NCBI GenBank assembly: GCA_964360445.1
Contig: CAYHWE010000015.1
Span: forward strand, 1 to 21,887
Source: CAYHWE01 sp964360445
GTDB taxonomy: Bacteria; Patescibacteriota; Patescibacteriia; Patescibacteriales; JAKAJF01
Direction of reading: 5' to 3'
Length of the DNA stretch: 21,887 nucleotides
Shown in pieces: positions 13,888 to 21,887 of this stretch. The stretch's first letter is position 1, and each line of letters opens with the position of its first letter. Made by a program: the position numbers and the translations under genes. The notes under the pieces were generated by a model. That model made no database searches. It was not told where the DNA came from and saw only the letters and a program-made list of their open reading frames with translations.

Positions 13888-13915
13888 ATATTAGCTTTTT
13901 TAGGATATGGGTCAA
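13888..13915 (-). promoter_or_regulatory. Promoter of the GNAT-ASCH gene
   Basis: On the minus strand: TTGACC (13915-13910), 16 bases, TAATAT (13893-13888). Confidence 0.55.
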
Positions 13916-13983
13916 CTCCTATTTCACCTTTACTTTTTGTTGTAAATAATTGTCCTGAGAAGCTCTTCATGTTATTATTAAGG

Positions 13984-13989
13984 TATAAT
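13984..13989 (+). promoter_or_regulatory. Candidate -10 for the glycoside hydrolase unit
   Basis: TATAAT without a convincing -35 or TG extension. A second candidate, TTGTCA-N16-TATAAA (14055-14082), would start transcription at or after the ATG, so it is less likely. Confidence 0.35.
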
Positions 13990-14014
13990 ATTTTAGCTGT
14001 GCTTAAATAAAAAT

Positions 14015-14089
14015 ATGAAAAAACAAGCAATGCAATCCGAAGCTTTAAACTTTTTTGTCAGCTGTATCATTATCATTATAAAATTATGA
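14015..14089 (+). CDS. Possible 24-residue upstream ORF overlapping the hydrolase start
   Basis: ATG 14015 to TGA 14087-14089 encodes MKKQAMQSEALNFFVSCIII plus four more residues. Its stop overlaps the hydrolase start as ATGA, the classical geometry of translational coupling. The hydrolase start itself has no Shine-Dalgarno. The uORF also lacks a good one, so translation is uncertain. Confidence 0.25.
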   Translation: MKKQAMQSEALNFFVSCIIIIIKL

Positions 14090-15633
14090 ATTTTGAATTT
14101 TCTCCGGCTAAAATCATTGCTCTTGTTATCTTAGGAATTATTATCGTTGGCGGATTTGCCGGCGGAGTAATTTATTTTTTCCGTCAGCCGGAAAACGCGC
14201 GGCAATTCAGGCAGGATGGATGTGAAGACAGTCTTTGCAGCGCAGACCAGAGATCATCCGGAGAATCAGCAGAACCTGACGCCAAAGAGCCGGTCGATCG
14301 ACAAAATATCATGATCGGCGAGGTTGATGCTATTGATATTGAATTGCTCTATTCTTTTTACGCTGGCTACGATAGCCTTAGTCTGACAAGCGATAGCGAT
14401 AAAGAAGAGATAATAAGGATAGCCAAAGAGGATCTTGGCCTTAAATATTTGAAAATTCCTGTTAATTGGGGATTGATAGAAAAGCAAAAGGGGCAGTTTG
14501 ATTGGACGTCAAATGACAAAATCGCGTCTTATATCAAGAAATATGGGCTATCAACCATTGTGTTCTTCCAGCAATCCAATACTCCGGCTTGGGCCAAGAA
14601 GGCGCCCGCAATCCAATGTAATTCAAAAAGATTGTCTGCCATTACCAGTGACCCGGCTTATTATTCTGCTTTTGTGTACGAGTTTGCTAAGCGCTACAAG
14701 GATAGTATGTCGATCAAATATATAGAACTGGAAAATGAGCCTAATGCCTGCAGCCTCTGGCCGGATACGGCAAAATATCTTGCCGAGGTTGATGACGCCG
14801 TTTATACAAAGGTGAAAACGGCATATCCCGGAATCAATATATGCTCAGCCAGCTTCCATCAGCCGTTAGCTCTCGGAGGATTAAGCCTTGAAAAAGATCA
14901 TTCTTACTCAAAATCTTTTATTGAAGAATACCTGGCTAATCTAAAGAATGCCGATTGTTTTTCCTGGCATGATTATGGCAGGCAGGGATTCACTCAGACT
15001 GATCCGAGTTATGAATACGCGTCGCAATATGATTTGGAAAGCAATTATAAAAAGGTATTGGAAAAATATAAATTCAAAGACACTCCGATTATATTCACAG
15101 AATGCGGTTATGCAAAGCAGCTGGCGGGGGATAATATTGCCGCGGCGCATTTAGCGCAGGGGTACATCCTCTCTCATGCCAAGGGAGTCGTTTCCGGCAG
15201 AATGTGCCAGGGAATCACTCCGGGTATTATCGGTAAAAGAGGAGGAGAGAATTATGGGATTGCGGATGTTGAAAAAAAAGAATATTATGACGGTTATTAC
15301 GCTTTTAAAATGATGAGAAGCATAATGACGAAATATTATAAGCGCGCGGGGCATATTAAGGGAGAGTTGAATGATGAAAAGTATTGGGTAGAAAAATTTG
15401 AAGATAAGGATGGCAATGATCTTTATGTCGTGTTCGCGCCTGTGCTTCTTGACGCGAATGGCATTTTTCCTAAAACGATGCCGGAATCGCAGACGGCCGC
15501 CATCAATATCGGAGCAGGTAAAACCGCAATTATCGTAGATATGAAAGGCGATGAGTCGTCGCAGAGCGCCGATAGTTCGGGCAATGTCAGGCTGGAAGTC
15601 AGTATGGAGCCGGTGTATGTCAAAGTAAAATAA
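14086..15633 (+). CDS. Membrane-anchored clan-A glycoside hydrolase
   Basis: 515 residues. An N-terminal helix (residues ~9-31, IIALVILGIIIVGGFAGGVIYFF) anchors the protein, and a linker with a Cys pair (C46, C51) precedes the catalytic part. The region ~85-430 reads as a TIM barrel of clan GH-A. YIELENEPN (212-220) carries the acid/base E218, and IIFTECGY (335-342) carries the nucleophile E339. LGLKYLKIPVNWGLIEKQKGQFDW is the family's first-strand region. The C terminus (LEVSMEPVYVKV) resembles the beta-sandwich that closes GH39/GH5-like enzymes. The polysaccharide substrate cannot be named. The enzyme should face outside. It stands alone between divergent and convergent genes. Confidence 0.8.
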   Translation: MNFEFSPAKIIALVILGIIIVGGFAGGVIYFFRQPENARQFRQDGCEDSLCSADQRSSGESAEPDAKEPVDRQNIMIGEVDAIDIELLYSFYAGYDSLSLTSDSDKEEIIRIAKEDLGLKYLKIPVNWGLIEKQKGQFDWTSNDKIASYIKKYGLSTIVFFQQSNTPAWAKKAPAIQCNSKRLSAITSDPAYYSAFVYEFAKRYKDSMSIKYIELENEPNACSLWPDTAKYLAEVDDAVYTKVKTAYPGINICSASFHQPLALGGLSLEKDHSYSKSFIEEYLANLKNADCFSWHDYGRQGFTQTDPSYEYASQYDLESNYKKVLEKYKFKDTPIIFTECGYAKQLAGDNIAAAHLAQGYILSHAKGVVSGRMCQGITPGIIGKRGGENYGIADVEKKEYYDGYYAFKMMRSIMTKYYKRAGHIKGELNDEKYWVEKFEDKDGNDLYVVFAPVLLDANGIFPKTMPESQTAAINIGAGKTAIIVDMKGDESSQSADSSGNVRLEVSMEPVYVKVK

Positions 15634-15654
15634 ATAATAAATTTCAATCTGGTA

Positions 15655-15690
15655 AAAAAGAGGAAATCCGACAAGGACTTCCTCTTTTTC
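15655..15690. terminator. Bidirectional terminator between hydrolase and uvrB
   Basis: AAGAGGAA-A-TCC and GGA-C-TTCCTCTT pair around GACAA with one mismatch. Both strands end in five to six T. Confidence 0.9.
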
Positions 15691-15692
15691 TT

Positions 15693-17504
15693 TTAAGTCA
15701 TTTTTTCATGCAATTTCGCCTTGATCGCTTCCGGGGTGATGTTGTGTTTCTTGTTGTATTCTTCCTGGATCTTGCGGCGGCGTTTTGTTTCGTTGATGGC
15801 GTAGCGCATTGCCGGCGTCATCTTGTCCGCGTACATTATTACTTTTCCTTCAAGGTGGCGGGCGGCGCGGCCCATCGTTTGGACGAGGGAGGTTTCGTTT
15901 CTCAAGAAGCCGGAAATGTCGGCGTCGAGGATGGCGACCAGGGAGACTTCGGGGATATCTAAGCCTTCGCGTAAAAGGTTGATGCCGACTAGTACGTCGT
16001 ATTTGCCCACGCGCAGATCATGGATTATTTCTATCCGTTCTAAAGTTTCCACTTCGCTGTGCAAGTATTGGACTTTGATCTTGTGGTCCGCTAAAAAGCC
16101 GGTCAGTTCTTCGGCCATGCGCTTGGTCAGAGTCGTAATCAGGACTCTTTGTTTTTTCTTTGCGCGCTTTTCGATTTCTTTGATCAAGTCCTGGACCTGG
16201 CCTTCGGATTTCCTTACTTCGACTTCCGGATCGAGCAGGCCGGTCGGACGGATGATCTGTTCGACTACTTGTTTCGATTCTTTCAATTCATATTCGGCCG
16301 GAGTCGCGCTGACATAAATCACTTCATTTATTTTTTCATAAAATTCATCAAAATTGAGCGGGCGGTTATCGCGCGCGGACGGGAGGCGGAAGCCGAAATC
16401 GATAAGATTATTTTTGCGGGCTTGGTCGCCGGCATACATGCCGCGGATCTGCGGAATAGTTACGTGCGATTCATCGATGAATATGATATAATCGTCCGGA
16501 AAGAAGTCCATGAGGGTGGCGGCGGGGGAGCCGGCAGGACGGTCGGACAGATGGCGGGAATAATTCTCGATGCCGTTGCAGTAGCCGACCTCGCGGATCA
16601 TTTCCAGGTCGTAATTCGTTTTTCTTTCCAGCCTGTCCGCTTCGGCGAATTTTTCTTTCTTCCTTAATTCAGCGACTCTTTCATGCAATTCTTTTTCAAT
16701 CGTCTTGATCGCTTTTTTCATCCTCGATTCCGGGGTCATATAATGTTTCGCCGGCAAAATCGTAATCCCTTTTAACTCCTCAGCATCTTTTGTCCTTAAA
16801 TCCATTATACCTTTTGCGCCCGGATTGACCGTAAAGACGAGGATCTTATCGATATAGTCGCCGAACAGGGAAATGCGTACGACTGCTTCGCCAGTGGCAA
16901 GATAAACATCGACATTTTCACCTTTGACGCGGAAACTGCCGCGCTTGAACTCGACATCATTCCTGAGATATTGGATTCGGATCAATTCTTTCAAGAGTTC
17001 ATTGCGTTTTATTTTCTGTCCGATCGTGTACTTTTTTCCTAAAGCCTCGTAGTCTTTCTTTTCGCCTAAACCATAAATACAAGAAACGCTGGCCACGATC
17101 AAGACGTCTTGGCGGTTCAAGAGTGATTGGGTGGCGGCGTGGCGCAAGCGATCGATTTCTTCGTTGATCGTCGCTTCTTTTTCGATGTAGGTATCGGTCT
17201 GTGGGATATAGGCTTCCGGTTGGTAGTAGTCGTAGTAAGAGACAAAGTAATGGACCGCGTTGTTCGGGAAAAATTGCTTGAATTCGCCGTATAATTGCGC
17301 GGCTAAAGTTTTGTTATGGGAGATGATAAGGGTCGGCCTTTGTACTTTTTCTATGATATTAGCCATGGTAAAAGTCTTGCCGCTGCCCGTAACGCCAAGT
17401 AAAGTCTGGTGCTTATAGCCTTTTTTCAAACCATCGAGTAATTTTTCAATGGCTTTAGGCTGGTCACCGGTCGGTTTGAAATTTGAATGTATTTTGAATG
17501 GCAT
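15693..17504 (-). CDS. uvrB: UvrABC excinuclease subunit B, lacking the C-terminal UVR motif
   Basis: 603 residues from the Met of MPFKIHSNF, where UvrB proteins normally begin; an in-frame ATG five codons earlier (17519) is possible. UvrB is the damage-verification helicase of nucleotide excision repair, loaded by UvrA and joined by UvrC. Visible are Walker A GVTGSGKT (~37-44), the damage-probing hairpin YYDYYQPEAYIP, DESH as the DEAH-type box, and LREGLDIPEVSLVAILDAD and QTMGRAARH of the second helicase lobe. The protein ends at ITPEAIKAKLHEKMT, where most UvrBs continue for ~50-60 residues to a coiled UVR motif that contacts UvrC. No frameshift is evident: the stop is followed by a proper terminator. 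Confidence 0.96.
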   Translation of the reverse strand: MPFKIHSNFKPTGDQPKAIEKLLDGLKKGYKHQTLLGVTGSGKTFTMANIIEKVQRPTLIISHNKTLAAQLYGEFKQFFPNNAVHYFVSYYDYYQPEAYIPQTDTYIEKEATINEEIDRLRHAATQSLLNRQDVLIVASVSCIYGLGEKKDYEALGKKYTIGQKIKRNELLKELIRIQYLRNDVEFKRGSFRVKGENVDVYLATGEAVVRISLFGDYIDKILVFTVNPGAKGIMDLRTKDAEELKGITILPAKHYMTPESRMKKAIKTIEKELHERVAELRKKEKFAEADRLERKTNYDLEMIREVGYCNGIENYSRHLSDRPAGSPAATLMDFFPDDYIIFIDESHVTIPQIRGMYAGDQARKNNLIDFGFRLPSARDNRPLNFDEFYEKINEVIYVSATPAEYELKESKQVVEQIIRPTGLLDPEVEVRKSEGQVQDLIKEIEKRAKKKQRVLITTLTKRMAEELTGFLADHKIKVQYLHSEVETLERIEIIHDLRVGKYDVLVGINLLREGLDIPEVSLVAILDADISGFLRNETSLVQTMGRAARHLEGKVIMYADKMTPAMRYAINETKRRRKIQEEYNKKHNITPEAIKAKLHEKMT

Positions 17505-17550
17505 AAAAATTATCGTCATCGCAATGACAATATGCTGAAGTTAGTTTATT

Positions 17551-17559
17551 ATTATAACA
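17551..17559 (-). promoter_or_regulatory. Extended -10 promoter of uvrB
   Basis: On the minus strand TGT-TATAAT (17559-17551) with no recognisable -35. No LexA-type operator was recognised. Confidence 0.45.
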
Positions 17560-17593
17560 GCAATTTAAGGTCTTGGGTAGTCCTTTATTTTTT

Positions 17594-17622
17594 TTGACAA
17601 TTGAGCTTGTTTAGGCTAGAAT
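17594..17622 (+). promoter_or_regulatory. Promoter of ileS
   Basis: TTGACA (17594-17599), 17 bases, TAGAAT (17617-17622), with the same hexamers as the radical SAM promoter. It is divergent from uvrB. Confidence 0.7.
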
Positions 17623-17668
17623 AATCGTATTAAATAAGCTAAATTTTCTACTTTTTACTCAGAAACAA

Positions 17669-17750
17669 TGTCATTTCGAATGAGCGGTAGCGAGTGAGAA
17701 ATCTCGGGCAAGCGCGTCGGATGAGATCTCTTGCTCCGTTCGAGATGACA
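17669..17750 (+). repeat. Palindromic repeat element in the ileS leader
   Basis: Ends TGTCATTTCGAA (17669-17680) and TTCGAGATGACA (17739-17750) are inverted with one mismatch, and inner segments (GAGAAATCTCG, GAGATCTC) are also palindromic. It fits the TGTCATT-ended dispersed repeats found widely in bacterial intergenic DNA. Confidence 0.7.
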
Positions 17751-17773
17751 GCGGGAGGGCGAATACTGAATCT

Positions 17774-20770
17774 ATGCAAAATATTAACGAAACTCGAGGA
17801 CAGGGGGCGAATCCTTTTCCGAAGATGGAAGAGGAGGTTTTGAAATTCTGGAATGATAATAAGATTTTCGAGAAATCTGTCGAGCGTGAGGCGCCGAAAG
17901 GTGATTACGTTTTTTATGACGGCCCGCCGTTCGCGACCGGCTTGCCGCACTACGGGCATATCGTTGCGAGCGTGATGAAAGATGTTGTGCCAAGATATCA
18001 GACGATGAAGGGCCACAGGGTTGAAAGACGCTGGGGTTGGGATTGCCATGGTTTGCCGATTGAGAATATCGTTGAAAAAGAATTCGGTTCAAAGAGCAAG
18101 AAAGATATCGAGGCGATCGGTGTCGATAAATTCAACGAGATGTGCCGTTCAAAAGTTTCGCAATATGTGGAGGATTGGAAAGTAATTATCAATAGATTGG
18201 GAAGATGGGCGGATATGGAAAATAGCTACAAGACCATGGATTTGGATTTCATGGAATCTGTTTGGTTTGTCTTCAAAGAACTTTGGGACAAGGGTTTGAT
18301 TTACGAGGGTTACCGCTCAATGTATGTTTGCCCACGATGCGAAACGACTTTGTCACAATCAGAAATCAGCGAGGGGTATAGGATGGTCAAGGATTTGTCC
18401 GCGACTGTTAAGTTTGAATTGGCGGATGAGCCAGGCACTTTCGTTTTAGCTTGGACAACAACTCCATGGACTTTGATCGGCAATGTTGCTTTGGCAATCG
18501 GAGAGGATGTTGATTACGTGAAAGTTCATATTCCAGGAGAAGGATTGGTAGCGGGAGAAGGTAAAATTACAGAAGAAGAGTTGAAAAAAAATAATATATA
18601 TCATTATATTTTAGCAAAAGATAGAGTTGAGGATGAACTTGTAAAAAGAGGAAAAGAGTTTGAGGTAGTAGCCGAATTTAAGGGGTCTGAATTAGTTGGT
18701 AAGAAATACAAACCAGTCTTTGATTATTATGCTAGAAATGAAAAATTAGAAAACCGTGAAAACGGCTGGAAGATTTATGCCGGCAGTTTTGTCACGACTG
18801 AAGATGGCGTTGGTGTTGTCCATATCGCGCCGGCGTTCGGCGAGGACGATATGAATTTGGGCAAGTTGCACAATCTGCCTTTCATCCAGCATGTTGGCAT
18901 GGATGGAAATATTAAGGCGGAAGCAGGCGAATTTGCGGGAAAGAACGTGAAGCCCGCAGAAGATCGCATGTTGACTGATATTGATATCATCAAATACTTG
19001 GCGCATAACGGCTTTTTATTCCATAAAGAAAAATATGAACACAGCTATCCTCATTGCTGGCGTTGCGATACGCCTTTGATCAATTATGCGACTTCTTCTT
19101 GGTTTGTTAATGTTTCCAAAATCAAGTTGAGAGCGTTGGAATTGGCGCAGAATATCAACTGGTCTCCGGAGCATATCAAGGAAGGACGTTTCGGCAATTG
19201 GCTTGAAGGCGCGCGCGATTGGTCAATCTCAAGACAGAGATTCTGGGCGTCAGTCATGCCGATCTGGCGCTGCAAATGCGGGGAGATGAAAGTATTTGGA
19301 TCAGTTGCGGACTTGGAAAAAGCGAGCGGGGAAAAAATTACTGATATCCATAAGCATATCGTCGATAAGATCACTTTCCCGTGCGAGAAGTGCGGGGGAG
19401 AAATGAAACGCGTGCCGGATGTTTTAGATACTTGGTTTGATTCCGGATCGATGCCGTACGCGCAGATGCATTATCCTTTCGAGAACAAGGAAAAATTTGA
19501 AAATAATTTTCCGGCTGAATTCATCGCGGAAGGCGTCGATCAGACAAGATGCTGGTTCTACTACTTGCATATCATCGGCACAGCGATCCGCGACAGCCAT
19601 GCGTTCAAGAATGTCATCGTGAACGGAATCGTTTTGGCGGAAGATGGGAAGAAGATGTCTAAACGTTTGAATAATTATCCTGATCCGGCCTTGATGTTTG
19701 ATAAATATGGCGCAGATGCGATCCGTTTCTACTTGACTTCATCTCCGGTTATGGCGGCGGATAATCTGAATTTCTCAGAAGAAGGAGTGAAAGAAGCTTT
19801 GCGCAAGAATGTGATGATCCTTTGGAATGTCTATAAATTTTACGAATTATTCAAAGATACGGCGACACACACGCCCTTGCATTCAGAAGGCGGAGCGTTC
19901 AATAGTGTTTTGGACCAATGGATCATGGCGCGCTTGAATGAGCTTGTAGGAGACGTGACAAAATCTATGGACTCATACGACTTGCCGCGCGCAACCCGTC
20001 CGATTACGGAATTTATCGATGATTTATCGACTTGGTATTTGAGGAGATCAAGAGACAGGTTCAAATCCGATGATGAAAATGACAAGAAGGCGGCTTTGTT
20101 TACGACCCATTGCGTCTTAGCCCAGCTGGCGAAAGTGATGGCGCCGTTCATGCCGTTTGTTGCGGAAAGTTTATGGCAGAAAGTGACTGGCAATGACTTT
20201 TCTGATACGGAAAAATCAGTCCATCTTGAAAAGTGGCCAGCTCAATTATCAATTAGAAATGATCAATTAGCAATTTTGGATAATATGGCTGTGGTCAGGA
20301 AAGTTGTTGAGCTTGGTCTTGCAAAAAGGGATGAGGCGGGAATAAAAGTAAGACAACCGTTGAATAAATTTTCAATTTTCAATTTTCAATTTTCAATTAA
20401 TGAATATTTGGATTTAATTAAAGATGAAATGAATGTGAAAAATATTGAGATAATCAAAGGCGAGGGTGATATGTATGTTGAGCTGGATACGGAAATTACG
20501 GAGGAATTAAAATTGGAAGGCGTGAAGCGTGAGTTAGTCCGTTTTATCAATAACATGCGCAAGGATGCGGACATGTCGATCGGTGATCGCGCGCTAGTCG
20601 GATTTGAAACCGGAAGCGATCTGATAAAGAGAACAATCGAATTGTTCGGTTTAGAAATCATGAAAGACACCTTGACTGAAAAGATCGAAGAAGGAACCGG
20701 CGCTATCGAGTTTAAGAAAGAAGTTAAGGTTGATGGGGAAGTGGTGGTTTTGGGGGTAGTTAAAATTTAA
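17774..20770 (+). CDS. ileS: Isoleucyl-tRNA synthetase, eukaryote/archaeal-like type
   Basis: 998 residues, a class I synthetase charging tRNA(Ile). The Rossmann core has PHYGH (58-62) as HIGH and KMSKR (627-631) as KMSKS. WGWDCHGLPIENIVEKE, CPRCETTLSQSEI, and the editing-domain AWTTTPWTL and HIAPAFGEDDM are typical of IleRS. The long C-terminal region and motif style fit the type 2 (eukaryote-like, usually mupirocin-insensitive) enzyme rather than the ~940-residue standard bacterial type. A Cys quartet (CKCGEM, CEKCGGEM) may bind zinc. ATG 17774 has GGAGG only at a long distance; an in-frame Met 17 codons later is possible. Residues ~866-875 are encoded by a tandem heptamer repeat and may be an insertion. 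Confidence 0.97.
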   Translation: MQNINETRGQGANPFPKMEEEVLKFWNDNKIFEKSVEREAPKGDYVFYDGPPFATGLPHYGHIVASVMKDVVPRYQTMKGHRVERRWGWDCHGLPIENIVEKEFGSKSKKDIEAIGVDKFNEMCRSKVSQYVEDWKVIINRLGRWADMENSYKTMDLDFMESVWFVFKELWDKGLIYEGYRSMYVCPRCETTLSQSEISEGYRMVKDLSATVKFELADEPGTFVLAWTTTPWTLIGNVALAIGEDVDYVKVHIPGEGLVAGEGKITEEELKKNNIYHYILAKDRVEDELVKRGKEFEVVAEFKGSELVGKKYKPVFDYYARNEKLENRENGWKIYAGSFVTTEDGVGVVHIAPAFGEDDMNLGKLHNLPFIQHVGMDGNIKAEAGEFAGKNVKPAEDRMLTDIDIIKYLAHNGFLFHKEKYEHSYPHCWRCDTPLINYATSSWFVNVSKIKLRALELAQNINWSPEHIKEGRFGNWLEGARDWSISRQRFWASVMPIWRCKCGEMKVFGSVADLEKASGEKITDIHKHIVDKITFPCEKCGGEMKRVPDVLDTWFDSGSMPYAQMHYPFENKEKFENNFPAEFIAEGVDQTRCWFYYLHIIGTAIRDSHAFKNVIVNGIVLAEDGKKMSKRLNNYPDPALMFDKYGADAIRFYLTSSPVMAADNLNFSEEGVKEALRKNVMILWNVYKFYELFKDTATHTPLHSEGGAFNSVLDQWIMARLNELVGDVTKSMDSYDLPRATRPITEFIDDLSTWYLRRSRDRFKSDDENDKKAALFTTHCVLAQLAKVMAPFMPFVAESLWQKVTGNDFSDTEKSVHLEKWPAQLSIRNDQLAILDNMAVVRKVVELGLAKRDEAGIKVRQPLNKFSIFNFQFSINEYLDLIKDEMNVKNIEIIKGEGDMYVELDTEITEELKLEGVKRELVRFINNMRKDADMSIGDRALVGFETGSDLIKRTIELFGLEIMKDTLTEKIEEGTGAIEFKKEVKVDGEVVVLGVVKI
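20369..20396 (+). repeat. Four tandem TTTTCAA heptamers inside ileS
   Basis: Exact 4 x 7 bases, encoding FSIFNFQFSIN in the C-terminal region. The unit length is not a multiple of three, so gain or loss of one copy would shift the frame. Related ATCAATTA-rich sequence lies ~110 bases upstream. Confidence 0.9.
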
Positions 20771-20777
20771 ACTTTAT

Positions 20778-20900
20778 TGTCATTCCCGACTCCGATCGGG
20801 AATCCAGGGTTAATCAGTAGGAAGGTGAATATGACAAGTGCTTGTAAATAACCGAGTTCATAACACTCATCCCTGGATCCCCGCTTTCGCGAGGATGACA
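20778..20900 (+). repeat. Palindromic repeat element between ileS and the rhodanese gene
   Basis: TGTCATTCC and AGGATGACA form the ends. AATCCAGGG and CCCTGGATCC form an inner inverted pair, and CCCGA..TCGGG is a local hairpin. It belongs to the same TGTCATT-ended type as 17669-17750, though the interior differs. The right half carries CCCGCTTTCGCGAGG. Confidence 0.75.
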
Positions 20901-20925
20901 GAAAAAAGAGGGGAAATAAAAAAAT

Positions 20926-21252
20926 ATGGTTACAGATATCCAGGCTCAGGAATTATGTGAGCTTATAAAAACGAATAAAGATAGTTTGGAGTTGATCGAT
21001 GTACGCGAGGCAAGCGAATATGATGAAGCGCATATTGAATGCGCGAAATCTATTCCGATGAGCGAGATGCAGGCGCGCATCGGAGAAATTGACTGGAGCA
21101 AAGATGTTATTCTTATGTGTCATTCCGGCGGAAGAAGCAAATATCTTTGCAATATCATTTCCGCATCGATGGGTAAAAGTTTGAAAAATCTGAATAATGG
21201 CATTACTGGATTCATGAAAGACGGAGATGTAAGCCTTTTAATTAAGAAATAA
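20926..21252 (+). CDS. Single-domain rhodanese (sulfurtransferase)
   Basis: 108 residues, one rhodanese domain. LELIDVREASEYDEAHIECA (21-40) is the CH2A-type segment, and the active loop is CHSGGRS with C65 as the persulfide-forming cysteine. GAGGGG lies eleven bases before the start. The next gene, a PP-loop thiolase-like protein, begins six bases after the stop, so the two are probably one transcript. The likely role is to pass sulfur to that enzyme, as the fused rhodanese domain of ThiI does in E. coli. That partnership is inferred from position. Confidence 0.9.
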   Translation: MVTDIQAQELCELIKTNKDSLELIDVREASEYDEAHIECAKSIPMSEMQARIGEIDWSKDVILMCHSGGRSKYLCNIISASMGKSLKNLNNGITGFMKDGDVSLLIKK

Positions 21253-21258
21253 GAATTT

Positions 21259-21887
21259 ATGGCAAAAGCATTAGTATTAGTTTCGGGGGGATTGGATTCG
21301 ATGTTGACCTGCCGATTGTTGATGGAGCAGGGGGTAGAAGTTATCGGCTTGAGTTTCAAGAGTTGTTTTTTTGGAACTGCAAAAGCAAAAAAGGCGGCGG
21401 AGCAATTAGGGATCAGATTGATCGAAAGGGATTTCAGTCCGGATCATTTGAAGTTGGTTAAAAAGCCGAAGTACGGTTATGGCAAGAATATGAATCCTTG
21501 CATCGATTGCCACAGCTTGATGTTCAGGATTGCGAAAGGGATCATGGAGGAAGAGGGGGTTGATTTTGTTGCGAGCGGAGAAATTTTAGGACAAAGGCCG
21601 AAGTCGCAAAATAAAGATGCCTTAGGAATCGTCGCGAAGTATTCCGGCTTGAATGATTTATTAGTCAGGCCGATGTCAGCTAAGCATTTAGAAGAAACAA
21701 GACCGGAAAAAGAGGGGATTTTGGATAGGTCTAAGTTGATGGATATAAAAGGACGCAGGCGCGACAAGCAGTTGGAGTTAGTCAAGAAATTCGATATCAA
21801 GCAATACGCGAGTCCGGGCGGCGGCTGTATTTTGACTGATCCGGCTTATAGCGACCGCTTGAGAGAGATTATTTCTGTCTGGCCGGA
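21259..21887 (+). CDS. PP-loop ATPase of the ThiI/MnmA-like tRNA thiolation type, 3' truncated
   Basis: ATG 21259 opens a frame that runs off the right edge (209 complete codons). SGGLDS (9-14) is the ATP-pyrophosphatase PP-loop. NPCIDCHSLMF, with two close cysteines, and GQRPKSQNK are typical of a ThiI/MnmA-related family. So are RPMSAKHLEETRPEKEG, IKGRRRDKQLELVKKF and SPGGGCILTDPAYSDRLRE. Members are usually annotated as tRNA 4-thiouridine synthase-like or 2-thiouridylase-like; I cannot tell which base is modified. No N-terminal THUMP domain is present, unlike canonical ThiI. The rhodanese immediately upstream would be a suitable sulfur donor. Confidence 0.85.
   Translation, partial: MAKALVLVSGGLDSMLTCRLLMEQGVEVIGLSFKSCFFGTAKAKKAAEQLGIRLIERDFSPDHLKLVKKPKYGYGKNMNPCIDCHSLMFRIAKGIMEEEGVDFVASGEILGQRPKSQNKDALGIVAKYSGLNDLLVRPMSAKHLEETRPEKEGILDRSKLMDIKGRRRDKQLELVKKFDIKQYASPGGGCILTDPAYSDRLREIISVWP

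Overview
The window looks like a fragment of a Patescibacteria (CPR)-type genome using the standard bacterial code. The signs are a short two-helix VirB2/TrbC-like pilin of the kind common in that group, an eukaryote/archaeal-like (type 2) IleRS, archaeal-like AsnRS and AspRS genes, short single-gene transcription units, and dispersed palindromic repeats with TGTCATT ends. The assignment is an inference. A FadL-like outer-membrane barrel at the left edge sits awkwardly with it, so an unrelated lineage or a transferred gene must be kept open.

Layout. 1-960: 3' part of a FadL-type barrel. 1026-2241: a lone radical SAM/SPASM gene with its own promoter and terminator. 2291-5375: an operon of a small unknown gene, an archaeal-like AsnRS homologue with altered pocket motifs, and an archaeal-like AspRS. 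5394-6201 (minus): an AT-rich S51 peptidase. 6269-8928: trpE-trpG behind a long leader that ends in a clear T-box antiterminator/terminator. 8993-11475: a strong promoter, a ~340-base structured leader with a 20-codon ORF, then two membrane or exported proteins that share a C-terminal module. 11479-12011: the pilin. 12013-13915: a free ASCH protein facing a GNAT-GNAT-ASCH fusion. 14015-15690: a membrane-anchored clan-A glycoside hydrolase. 15693-17559 (minus): uvrB. 17594-20770: ileS. 20926-21887: a rhodanese and a PP-loop thiolase-like gene, cut by the window edge.

How the genes fit together. Several units concern translation or amino-acid supply: AsnRS-like and AspRS, IleRS, a tRNA-sensing T-box controlling anthranilate synthase, and a rhodanese/PP-loop pair that probably thiolates tRNA. 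Several others face the cell surface: the barrel, the pilin, the paired membrane and TPR-like proteins, and the anchored hydrolase. Most units are bounded by readable sigma70-type promoters and intrinsic terminators, and convergent genes share bidirectional hairpins.

The strongest candidates for something new are the T-box leader with an inserted hairpin array and an extra terminator, the AsnRS-like enzyme with a rebuilt substrate pocket, the uORF-containing leader at 9028-9367, and boxA-like motifs recurring in the leaders of four unrelated protein genes. No tRNA, rRNA, CRISPR array or insertion sequence was seen.
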